In this document: positions 1 to 5,695 of the stretch, piece by piece
Layout of the letters: every line of letters starts with the position of its first letter
Numbering within the stretch: the stretch's first letter is position 1
Assembly (NCBI GenBank): GCA_902796695.1
Contig: CADBQE010000227.1
Span: 1-5,695, forward strand
Length of the DNA stretch: 5,695 nucleotides
Reading direction: 5' to 3'
From: an uncultured Lachnospiraceae bacterium
Lineage (GTDB): Bacteria; Bacillota; Clostridia; Lachnospirales; Lachnospiraceae
Position numbers and translations under genes: made by a program
Notes under the pieces: model-generated
What the model saw: only the letters and a program-made list of their open reading frames with translations
Told to the model about the DNA's origin: nothing
Database searches by the model: none

Positions 1-1298
1 ACGCCTTCCTCGAAGGAAAGCTTCTTGTCGCCGCCCAGGTCGTAGCGCTGCCAGTTGCGGGCGCGGGCGGAGCCTTCTCCCCAGTATTCCTTGTAATAGG
101 TCCCGTTGATGCTGATGCGGTTGGTCGGGCTTTCGTCAAAGCGGGCGAAGTAGCGGCCCAGCATGACGAAGTCCGCGCCCATGGCCAGCGCCAGCGTGAT
201 ATGGTGATCATAGACGATGCCGCCGTCGGAGCAGACCGGAACGTAAATGCCGGTCTCTTCAAAGTATTTGTCGCGTTCCTTGCAGACTTCGATCAGCGCG
301 GTGGCCTGGCCGCGGCCGATGCCCTTGGTTTCGCGCGTGATGCAGATGGAACCGCCGCCGATGCCGACCTTCACGAAGTCCGCACCGCAGTCCGCCAGGA
401 AGCGGAAGCCGTCCGCGTCCACCACGTTGCCGGCGCCGACCTTTACGCGGTCGCCGTATTCGCTGCGGATCCAGGCGATCGTGCGCTGCTGCCATTCGGA
501 GAAGCCTTCCGAGGAATCGATGCAGAGGACGTCCGCGCCCGCTTCCAGCAGGGCCGGTACGCGCTCGGCGTAATCCCGTGTATTGATGCCGGCGCCGACC
601 ACATAGCGCTTATGGTCGTCCAGCAGTTCGTTCGGATTCTGTTTGTGCAGGTCATAGTCCTTGCGGAATACGATGTAGCAGAGGCGGCCCTCCTTGTCCA
701 CGATGGGCAGGGCATTCAGTTTGTGATCCCAGATAATATCGTTGGCTTCCTTGAGCGTGGTGCCTTCCGGAGCCCAGATCAGTTTCTCGAACGGCGTCAT
801 GAATTCGCGGATCGGGGTCGTCATTTCCATGCGGGAAACACGGTAGTCGCGGCTGGTCACCAGGCCCATCAGCCGGCCTTCGGGCGTGCCGTCTTCCGTG
901 ACGGCGATCGTGGAATGGCCCGTGGAAGCCGTAATGGCCAGGATATCCGCTAGGGTCTGGTCGGGACGGACGTTGGAATCGCTGCGCACAAAGCCGGCTT
1001 TGAAACTCTTGGCGCGCGCCACCATGGCCGCCTGGGATTCAATGCTCTGGGAACCGAAAATAAAGGACACGCCGCCTTCCATGGCCAGCGCGACCGCCAG
1101 CCGGTCTCCCGAGACCGACTGCATAATGGCGCTTACCATGGGGATGTTCATGTGCAGTGCCGGTTCCTCTCCTTTGCGGAAACGGACTAACGGCGTTTTC
1201 AGGGATACATTGGCGGGAATGCATTCCGCGGAGGAATACCCGGGAATGATCAGATACTCATTGAAGGTCCTTGACTGTTCATCCAGAATGATGGCCAT
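1..1298 (-). CDS. guaB: IMP dehydrogenase, Tritrichomonas-like type (C-terminus off the left edge)
   Basis: Cytosolic enzyme oxidising IMP to XMP with NAD+, the committed step of guanine nucleotide synthesis. 432 codons are present; the known relative from Tritrichomonas foetus is about 503 residues, so roughly 70 C-terminal residues lie outside. The (beta/alpha)8 barrel is split by a CBS pair at about residues 100-215 (MTPF at 166-169, ALPIVD at 195-200). The catalytic loop is GIGGGSICITR (311-321) with the nucleophile Cys318; common bacterial enzymes have GIGPGSICTTR. CSDGG (355-359) and MLGRYFA (378-384) form the IMP phosphate and base site. The flap dyad that activates water is Arg417-Tyr418 in NWQRYD. 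Lys309 and Glu430 occupy the positions linked to mycophenolic acid insensitivity in the T. foetus enzyme. The ATG at 1298 is supported by AGGGGAG (1305-1311), six bases upstream. The gene has its own promoter and stands apart from the plsY operon. IMPDH assignment is near certain; the subtype rests on remembered similarity. Confidence 0.97.
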   Translation of the reverse strand, partial: MAIILDEQSRTFNEYLIIPGYSSAECIPANVSLKTPLVRFRKGEEPALHMNIPMVSAIMQSVSGDRLAVALAMEGGVSFIFGSQSIESQAAMVARAKSFKAGFVRSDSNVRPDQTLADILAITASTGHSTIAVTEDGTPEGRLMGLVTSRDYRVSRMEMTTPIREFMTPFEKLIWAPEGTTLKEANDIIWDHKLNALPIVDKEGRLCYIVFRKDYDLHKQNPNELLDDHKRYVVGAGINTRDYAERVPALLEAGADVLCIDSSEGFSEWQQRTIAWIRSEYGDRVKVGAGNVVDADGFRFLADCGADFVKVGIGGGSICITRETKGIGRGQATALIEVCKERDKYFEETGIYVPVCSDGGIVYDHHITLALAMGADFVMLGRYFARFDESPTNRISINGTYYKEYWGEGSARARNWQRYDLGGDKKLSFEEG

Positions 1299-1304
1299 AC
1301 TCTT

Positions 1305-1311
1305 CTCCCCT
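1305..1311 (-). promoter_or_regulatory. Ribosome binding site of guaB
   Basis: AGGGGAG on the minus strand, six bases before the ATG at 1298. It supports this start for a protein beginning MAIILDEQS, in line with the short N-terminus of the remembered Tritrichomonas foetus enzyme. Confidence 0.75.
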
Positions 1312-1364
1312 GTTCAATAGAATGTGGTGCAGAACAAAACAATAATGAAGTGTGTATTGCTACA

Positions 1365-1393
1365 TTTATACCGCAGGAACCGCATGATGTAAA
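1365..1393 (-). promoter_or_regulatory. Sigma-A-type promoter of guaB
   Basis: On the minus strand TTTACA (1388-1393) and TATAAA (1365-1370) are separated by exactly 17 bases; each box matches the consensus at five of six positions. Transcription would start near 1357-1359, giving a leader of about 60 bases before the guaB ATG. The leader is A/T-rich and I see no riboswitch-like fold in it. The promoter begins only eight bases after the plsY stop codon, so guaB can be expressed separately from the upstream operon. I see no strong terminator in this gap, so some read-through from plsY is also possible. Confidence 0.7.
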
Positions 1394-1400
1394 GAGCCGA

Positions 1401-2045
1401 TCAGTGTTTTTTGCCAAATAAATCGAGTTTGTTTTCCTTTCCCGCCAGCAGACGCCGGATATTCTCCGCATGCCGGATGAGAGAAAGGACTACGATGGAT
1501 CCGAATACCGCGAGCGGCTCCCAGGAAGCCATCACGCCCGGGGAAAGACGGCCGGTCAGCACCAGGACGATCATCAGGACAAGCTCCGCCGTCAGGGTCA
1601 GGCAGGACCCAAGGGAAACGATTTTTGTCAGGATCGTGATGCCGAAAAAGAGGATGATCCCCATCACCGCCATGCGCCAGTCCAGAAGCAGGATCAGGGC
1701 CGCGGTGGAGGCAACGCCCTTGCCGCCTCGGAAGTCCATATAGAACGGGAAGTCGTGGCCCAGCACGACCCCCAGGCCCGTATACAGTTTGATCATCAGG
1801 GCGGCTTCCGGTCCCAGATGGCGGAAGATCAGCAGCATGACGCCGACGGCCAGCATCATTTTGCCCATGTCGCCGATAAAAACGATAATGCCGGCTTTGC
1901 GGCCCATGACGCGCAGCGCGTTGGTGGTGCCGGCATTGCCGCTGCCGTGCTCCCGGATATCCACGCCCTGCTTTCTGCCGTAGATGAAACTGGTCTGGAT
2001 GCAGCCGAAGAGATATCCGGCTGCGATCAGAAGCAGACGGATCAT
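1401..2045 (-). CDS. plsY: Glycerol-3-phosphate acyltransferase (acyl-phosphate type), PlsY
   Basis: Integral membrane enzyme that moves an acyl group from acyl-phosphate to sn-glycerol-3-phosphate, giving lysophosphatidic acid, the first step of phospholipid synthesis in most Gram-positive bacteria. The 214 residues match the usual 190-220. All three family motifs are visible: GSGNAGTTN (34-42), GHDFP through FRGGKGVAS (96-113) and RHAENIRRLLAGKE (191-204). Hydrophobic segments at about 1-20, 52-74, 83-100, 114-140 and 147-190 suit a multi-pass protein of five to seven spans. The ATG overlaps the der stop as ATGA. The nearest purine-rich element, AAAGGAG (2058-2064), is 12 bases from the ATG, rather far, so translation probably relies on coupling to der. 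Many Firmicutes have gpsA next; here guaB follows. Confidence 0.96.
   Translation of the reverse strand: MIRLLLIAAGYLFGCIQTSFIYGRKQGVDIREHGSGNAGTTNALRVMGRKAGIIVFIGDMGKMMLAVGVMLLIFRHLGPEAALMIKLYTGLGVVLGHDFPFYMDFRGGKGVASTAALILLLDWRMAVMGIILFFGITILTKIVSLGSCLTLTAELVLMIVLVLTGRLSPGVMASWEPLAVFGSIVVLSLIRHAENIRRLLAGKENKLDLFGKKH
2042..2045 (-). other. ATGA overlap of der stop and plsY start
   Basis: On the minus strand the four bases ATGA hold the plsY start ATG (2045-2043) and the der stop TGA (2044-2042). This arrangement is typical of translational coupling through termination and reinitiation. The distant Shine-Dalgarno-like element of plsY, 12 bases from the ATG, makes dependence on der translation more likely. 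Confidence 0.9.
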
Positions 2046-3370
2046 TGCTCTTTTTCGCTCCTTTCCCGGATGATGATCTTGATACTGGTTCCTTTAAAGC
2101 CGAACGTTTCCCGCAGCTGGTTTTCCAGATAGCGCTGATAGGAGAAATGCATCAGCTTCTTGTCGTTTACAAAGAAAACGAACGTGGGCGGACCGACAGC
2201 CACCTGCGTGGCGTAATAGATCCGCAGTCGCTTTCCTTTATCGGAGGGCGGCTCGTGCATGGCTGTCGCCTGGGAGATGATCTCGTTCAGGACGCCGGTC
2301 GCCACGCGCTGCACGCAGCTTTCCACGATCTCGTCCACTTTGTCGAAGATCTGCCCCAGTCTCTGGCCGGTCTCGGCGGAAACAAACAGGATCTCCGCGT
2401 AATCCAGGAAGGACAGCACGTCGCGGATGTCCTGCGTGAATTTTTTGACGGAGGCGTTGTCCTTTTCGATCAGGTCCCATTTGTTGACCAGGATCAGGAT
2501 TCCTTTGTTCCGGTCATGTGCGATGCCGGCGATCTTCGCATCCTGCTCGCTGACGCCTTCCTGCGCGTCGATCACCAGGATCACTACATTGGAACGCTCC
2601 ACGGCGCTGACGGCCCGCAGAATGCTGTAGTGTTCAATATTCTCCTTGATCTTGCTCTTGCGGCGCAGGCCCGCGGTATCGATCAGGACATATTCCTTTT
2701 TGTTGCGGCGCACGACCGTATCAATGGCATCCCGCGTGGTGCCGGCTATATCCGATACGATCACGCGCTGATTGCCGGCCATGCGGTTCACGATGCTGCT
2801 CTTGCCCACATTGGGCTTGCCGACGATGGCAATGCGCGGCCGCGTATCCTCTTCTTCTTCCTCGGGCGACTTCGGGATATGGTTCATGACCTCGTCCAGC
2901 AGATCGCCCAGCCCCAGCATCTCCGCCGCGGAGATCGGAACGGGGTCACCCAGTCCGAGGTTGTAGAATTCATAGACGTCGTTGCCGAATTTGGCGAAAT
3001 TGTCCACTTTATTGACAGCCAGAACGACCGGCTTGCGGGATTTTCGCAGCATTTCCGCCACGCGCAGGTCATCATCGGTCAGGCCCTGCTTCACGTCGGT
3101 CAGGAAGATGATGGCGTCGGCGGTTTCCATGGCCGTCACAGCCTGTTCGCGCATCTGCTTTAAGATCACGTCGCTGCTGTCCGGTTCAATGCCGCCGGTA
3201 TCGATCAGCGTGAACTGCCGGTCCAGCCAGGTGCAGTCGGCATAGATCCGGTCCCGGGTCACGCCGGGCGTATCGTCCACGATGGAGATGCGGCTGCCTG
3301 CCAGTTTATTGAAAAGAGTGGATTTTCCCACGTTGGGCCGTCCCACGATGGCGACAATGGGTCTGCTCAT
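2042..3370 (-). CDS. der: Ribosome biogenesis GTPase Der (EngA)
   Basis: Essential bacterial GTPase with two tandem G domains and a C-terminal KH-like domain; it acts in 50S ribosomal subunit assembly. At 442 residues it has the usual length (about 435-490). G domain 1: P-loop GRPNVGKS (10-17), TRD switch I (38-40), DTGG (57-60), NKVD (120-123), SA (147-148). An acidic linker with five glutamates (170-174) follows. G domain 2: GKPNVGKS (184-191), TTRD (211-214), DTAG (231-234), NKWD (296-299), SAETG (331-335). The KH-like domain spans about 355-435, with GPPTFVFFVN (393-402) and GFKGTSIKI (424-432) typical of the family. No key residue is missing. Its ATG overlaps the stop of the radical-SAM gene upstream, and its own stop overlaps the plsY start, so it is the middle gene of a coupled operon. 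Confidence 0.99.
   Translation of the reverse strand: MSRPIVAIVGRPNVGKSTLFNKLAGSRISIVDDTPGVTRDRIYADCTWLDRQFTLIDTGGIEPDSSDVILKQMREQAVTAMETADAIIFLTDVKQGLTDDDLRVAEMLRKSRKPVVLAVNKVDNFAKFGNDVYEFYNLGLGDPVPISAAEMLGLGDLLDEVMNHIPKSPEEEEEDTRPRIAIVGKPNVGKSSIVNRMAGNQRVIVSDIAGTTRDAIDTVVRRNKKEYVLIDTAGLRRKSKIKENIEHYSILRAVSAVERSNVVILVIDAQEGVSEQDAKIAGIAHDRNKGILILVNKWDLIEKDNASVKKFTQDIRDVLSFLDYAEILFVSAETGQRLGQIFDKVDEIVESCVQRVATGVLNEIISQATAMHEPPSDKGKRLRIYYATQVAVGPPTFVFFVNDKKLMHFSYQRYLENQLRETFGFKGTSIKIIIRERSEKEQ
3367..3370 (-). other. ATGA overlap of DUF512 gene stop and der start
   Basis: Minus-strand ATGA holds the der start (3370-3368) and the stop TGA of the radical-SAM gene (3369-3367). It is the second such overlap in the operon and ties expression of the uncharacterised protein closely to Der. 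Confidence 0.92.
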
Positions 3371-4734
3371 TGGCTTCCTCCTGATTCATAGGCCCGGAAC
3401 AGGCGGCTCTTCGTATCGCCGGGGCCGGGTTTTAAGATGCTTTTTACCATGGAAATGCCGTCGCAGTCAAGCGCGGTCACCGGGACACCCAGTGCTTTTT
3501 CCACGTCGGTCACATGAATATCGTCCAGAAAAACGTCTTCGCCCGCCCGCAGCATGGTAAGCGGGATATACAGCGCTTCCCCCAGTTCGCGGCCTTTTAA
3601 CTGCGCGATCAGGTCGCCGCCGGTCACCAGGCCGGAGACGGTGATGGTCTCGCCGAAGAAGTCGTTCCGGATCGGATACAGAAGCGGCTCGATCCCGGGG
3701 AAGCGGTCCGTCAGTTCCCGGAGAAGTCCGGCCAGGATCGGCGCGGGAAGGCGTCCGCAGGCGATCGAAACTCTGCGCTTCTTCGCGGCGGACGGGCGGT
3801 GATGCCTCAGTTCCTCGCGGAACTGGTCCATAAACAGCCGCAGCATTCCCACGCCGTTTTCCAGCTGCAGATACCCGTCGTAGCGGTCTTCTTCCGGCAG
3901 CGGGCGGTCTGCCAGCAGGTAGATCTCATCGCTGGCATGGACGAAGTGCAGGTCGTGCAGCGGATACAGCTTCCGCTGCCATTTTTCAATAATGTCTATG
4001 GTCTGCCCGGCCTCTTCCTTAGTCAACAGCCGCAGCGGAGCCAGGCCTTCGCGGTATTTCGTAAGGCCGACCGGAACCACCGAAACGCTTTCCATGACGG
4101 GCAGATAGCGGGACAGCTGCTCGATCGTATACTCCAGTTCCGCGCCGTCATTCCAGCCGGGGCACAGCACGATCTGGCCGTTCATGGTGATCCCGTGTTC
4201 GAAGAGAATATCCAGGCGCTTTAACGCATCGCCCGCAAAGCGGTTGTGCAGCATGCGGCAGCGCAGCTCCGGGTTCATGGTATGGACCGAGATATTGATC
4301 GGGGAAAGGTGGTATTTGATGATGCGGTCGAATTCGTGATCGCTCATGTTGGTGAGGGTAATATAATTGCCCTGCAGGAAGCTGAGGCGGGCATCGTCGT
4401 CCTTGAAATACAGGGTCTCCCGCATGCCCGGCGGCATCTGGTCGATGAAGCAGAATACGCATTTGTTGCGGCAGGAGCGGTATTCATCCATCAGCCCCTC
4501 CGTAAAGGACAGGCCCAGGTCTTCATCCTCGTCCTTCTCGATCTCGAAGAGGATCTGCTCTCCCTCCGCGGTCTCCACCAGGAGATCCACTTCTTCTTCG
4601 CGGCACAGAAACTCATAGTCCAGGACGTCTTCGATCTCCTGGCCTCCTATTGTGAGGATATAATCGCCGGCTTTGATCTCCAGTTCTTCGCCGATGGAGC
4701 CGGGAGCCACCCCGTTAATCAGATGCTTCTTCAT
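3367..4734 (-). CDS. PDZ / radical-SAM / DUF512 family protein of unknown function
   Basis: The 455 residues match the family of PDZ-containing radical-SAM proteins with a DUF512 C-terminus, widespread in Clostridia and cyanobacteria and often next to der; no substrate or reaction is established. Residues 1-70 form a PDZ-like domain (NGVAPGSIGEELEIKAGD at 7-24). The canonical radical-SAM cluster motif C-x3-C-x2-C is at Cys88, Cys92 and Cys95, followed by aromatic Phe96, so it should bind a [4Fe-4S] cluster and S-adenosylmethionine. The fold continues through NYITLTN (123-129) and INISVHTMNP (146-155). The DUF512 part begins near 215, with HASDEIYLLADRPLP (266-280), ENGVGMLR (292-299) and FLDDIHV (402-408). 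No signal peptide or membrane segment is seen. The ATG at 4734 is preceded by GGAAAGG (4743-4749), eight bases away. It is the first gene of the operon with der and plsY; a link to ribosome maturation is inference from context only. Confidence 0.93.
   Translation of the reverse strand: MKKHLINGVAPGSIGEELEIKAGDYILTIGGQEIEDVLDYEFLCREEEVDLLVETAEGEQILFEIEKDEDEDLGLSFTEGLMDEYRSCRNKCVFCFIDQMPPGMRETLYFKDDDARLSFLQGNYITLTNMSDHEFDRIIKYHLSPINISVHTMNPELRCRMLHNRFAGDALKRLDILFEHGITMNGQIVLCPGWNDGAELEYTIEQLSRYLPVMESVSVVPVGLTKYREGLAPLRLLTKEEAGQTIDIIEKWQRKLYPLHDLHFVHASDEIYLLADRPLPEEDRYDGYLQLENGVGMLRLFMDQFREELRHHRPSAAKKRRVSIACGRLPAPILAGLLRELTDRFPGIEPLLYPIRNDFFGETITVSGLVTGGDLIAQLKGRELGEALYIPLTMLRAGEDVFLDDIHVTDVEKALGVPVTALDCDGISMVKSILKPGPGDTKSRLFRAYESGGSQ
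3377..3382 (-). promoter_or_regulatory. Ribosome binding site of der inside the upstream gene
   Basis: A perfect AGGAGG on the minus strand, six bases before the der ATG at 3370. It lies within the last codons (Ser-Gly-Gly-Ser-Gln) of the radical-SAM gene, so those codons also serve as the der Shine-Dalgarno. Der can therefore be initiated strongly by itself as well as by coupling. Confidence 0.9.
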
Positions 4735-4752
4735 TTCTTTCGCCTTTCCGTC

Positions 4753-4779
4753 ATTATTCTAACATATATTTCTTGCCAA
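4753..4779 (-). promoter_or_regulatory. Possible promoter of the DUF512-der-plsY operon
   Basis: Minus-strand TTGGCA (4774-4779) is followed after 15 bases by AATAAT (4753-4758), five of six matches to the -10 consensus. The 15-base spacing is shorter than the preferred 17, so the exact boxes are uncertain; a neighbouring TAGAAT (4756-4761) could be the -10 instead. Some promoter is expected here because the next gene upstream is divergent. Its -35 region lies on the same bases as that of prs on the other strand. Confidence 0.4.
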
Positions 4780-4801
4780 TTCCACCGGAAAGTGTTACGA
4801 T
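4773..4801 (+). promoter_or_regulatory. Extended -10 sigma-A-type promoter of prs
   Basis: TTGCCA (4773-4778) and TACGAT (4796-4801) are separated by exactly 17 bases. The -10 box is preceded by TG with one base between (4793-4794), which is the extended -10 form. The start of transcription would fall near 4808, leaving a leader of about 38 bases before the prs ATG. No terminator-like or riboswitch-like structure is seen in the leader. Confidence 0.65.
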
Positions 4802-4845
4802 TTTAGCGCCAGGCATTTCTCAACAAGGAAGGGAAGAACACGCAC

Positions 4846-5695
4846 ATGGATTTCGACAAGACCTACTACTTCAAGAACCGCACTCTCCTTGCTCCCCTGA
4901 AAATCATCGCGATGGACAACTGCCGTGAACTGGTCGAAAAAGCCGACCGCCACATTGTTGCGCTGCGCAAGCAGTACCTTGCGGACCACGCGGCGGATGA
5001 CACCACCATCTTATCCCGTGAGTACGACAAGGACACCTATCTGATCCGCGCCAAGTGCCCGCGGTTCGGTTCCGGGGAAGCCAAAGGCATGATCATGGAA
5101 TCCGTTCGGGGCAGCGACCTGTTTATCGTCTCGGATGTGACCAACAACAGCATGAGTTTCAAGATCAGCGGCCGGGATCACTATATGTCTCCGGATGATC
5201 ATTATGAGGACCTCAAGCGTCTGATCGCCGCCGCCTCCTCTTCCGCCCACCGCATCAGCGTCATTATGCCTTTCCTGTACCAGAGCCGTCAGCACAAGCG
5301 CGAACGCCGGGAATCCCTGGACTGCGCCATCGCTCTGGAAGAACTCAGCAGCATGGGCGTGGCCAACATCGTGACCTTTGACGCGCACGATCCCTGCGTC
5401 CAGAACGCCATCCCGCTGCACGACTTTGACAACTACTCTCCCGATTACAACTTCCTGCATGTCCTGATGACCCGTCTGCAGGACATCCACTTCTGCAAAG
5501 AAGACATGCTGATCATCAGCCCCGACGAAGGCGCCATGCGCCGCGCCGTCTATCTGGCCAACAACGTCGGCCTGGATCTGGGCATGTTCTACAAGCGCCG
5601 CGACTACACCCGCGTGGAAGACGGCGTGAACCCCGTTGTCGCTTCCGAATATCTGGGCCCCAACCCGAAAGGCAAGGTCGTCCTGATTCTGGACG
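4846..5695 (+). CDS. prs: Ribose-phosphate pyrophosphokinase (PRPP synthetase), long clostridial-type variant (C-terminus off the right edge)
   Basis: Makes PRPP from ribose 5-phosphate and ATP for purine, pyrimidine, NAD, histidine and tryptophan synthesis. 283 codons are present without a stop. Family marks, aligned by eye to classical enzymes: ESVRGSDLFIV (85-95); RQH (148-150) in place of the ATP-contacting RQD; FDAHDP (178-183) at the place of the metal-binding DLHA; SPDEGAMRRA (225-234) in place of SPDxGG; and KRRDYTR (250-256), the catalytic flexible loop. The ribose-5-phosphate loop (VDDxxxTxGT type) should follow the last visible residues VVLILD (278-283), outside the window. Classical enzymes reach that point near residue 215-220, so this variant has about 60 extra residues, mostly N-terminal and in 98-125 (DHYMSPDDHYEDL). 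The ATG at 4846 follows a purine-rich AGGAAGGG (4826-4833), with GGGAAG nine bases away. Enzyme assignment is strong; activity of this subtype is inferred from conserved residues. Confidence 0.93.
   Translation, partial: MDFDKTYYFKNRTLLAPLKIIAMDNCRELVEKADRHIVALRKQYLADHAADDTTILSREYDKDTYLIRAKCPRFGSGEAKGMIMESVRGSDLFIVSDVTNNSMSFKISGRDHYMSPDDHYEDLKRLIAAASSSAHRISVIMPFLYQSRQHKRERRESLDCAIALEELSSMGVANIVTFDAHDPCVQNAIPLHDFDNYSPDYNFLHVLMTRLQDIHFCKEDMLIISPDEGAMRRAVYLANNVGLDLGMFYKRRDYTRVEDGVNPVVASEYLGPNPKGKVVLILD

Noticed and set aside
201..953. A 250-codon open frame on the plus strand, opposite guaB.
   Set aside because: It is antisense to conserved IMP dehydrogenase coding sequence and has no recognisable domain or convincing ribosome binding site.
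1336..1361. Possible hairpin after plsY: minus-strand CAATA and TATTG about ten bases apart, followed by a T-rich stretch.
   Set aside because: The stem is only five A/T-rich pairs with a ten-base loop and the T-run is interrupted by G, too weak to call a terminator. It also sits within the expected guaB leader.
1299..1364. Possible riboswitch or purine-responsive leader before guaB.
   Set aside because: The leader is about 60 bases and A/T-rich, with no paired helices resembling a guanine-type or PRPP-type aptamer.
2045..3163. A 372-codon open frame on the plus strand, opposite der.
   Set aside because: It lies entirely antisense to a clear Der protein with all motifs intact. Its translation is low-complexity in character, rich in His, Asp, Gln and Ala, as expected from the complement of GC-biased codons, and no family is recognisable.
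4246..4806. A 186-codon plus-strand frame opposite the radical-SAM gene, crossing the divergent gap.
   Set aside because: It is antisense to a conserved protein and runs through the promoter region; its composition is that of a shadow frame.
5011..5490. A 159-codon minus-strand frame inside prs.
   Set aside because: The plus strand here encodes continuous PRPP synthetase with family motifs, so the minus frame is a shadow. The same holds for the smaller minus frame at 4795-4989.
1..5695. Mobile element, CRISPR, phage, defence or toxin-antitoxin content.
   Set aside because: No transposase, integrase, repeat array, inverted terminal repeat or toxin-like small gene was seen. All of the window except two gaps of about 100 bases is occupied by five recognisable genes.

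Overview
The window reads as the chromosome of a moderately GC-rich Firmicute, most likely a gut-type member of Clostridia (Lachnospiraceae-like). This rests on three things: the run DUF512 radical-SAM protein - Der - PlsY; a long PRPP synthetase variant that I associate from memory with this group; and strong AGGAGG-type ribosome binding sites. The genus cannot be fixed from the sequence alone. All five genes are metabolic or housekeeping, and coding density is very high. I see no mobile element, CRISPR array, RNA gene or long repeat.

Layout: four genes lie on the minus strand and one on the plus strand, diverging from a 111 bp gap (4735-4845). Reading leftward from the gap, a PDZ/radical-SAM/DUF512 protein (4734-3367) overlaps der (3370-2042), which overlaps plsY (2045-1401). 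Both junctions are four-base ATGA stop/start overlaps, so the three genes almost certainly form one translationally coupled operon. After a 102 bp gap holding a good sigma-A-type promoter comes guaB, IMP dehydrogenase (1298 to beyond the left edge, C-terminus missing). Reading rightward from the divergent gap, a well-placed extended -10 promoter leads into prs, PRPP synthetase (4846 to beyond the right edge, C-terminus missing).

Function: prs makes PRPP, the entry substrate for purine synthesis and salvage. guaB commits IMP to guanine nucleotides. GTP is the substrate of Der, the ribosome-assembly GTPase. PlsY makes lysophosphatidic acid for membrane phospholipids. The DUF512 protein has a canonical radical-SAM cysteine motif and no established function. 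Together the genes support growth: nucleotides, ribosomes and membrane.

The least ordinary items are the guaB product, which closely resembles (from memory) the unusual IMP dehydrogenase of the parasite Tritrichomonas foetus rather than the common bacterial form; the coupled but uncharacterised radical-SAM protein; and the atypical PRPP synthetase. No clearly new multi-gene system is visible.
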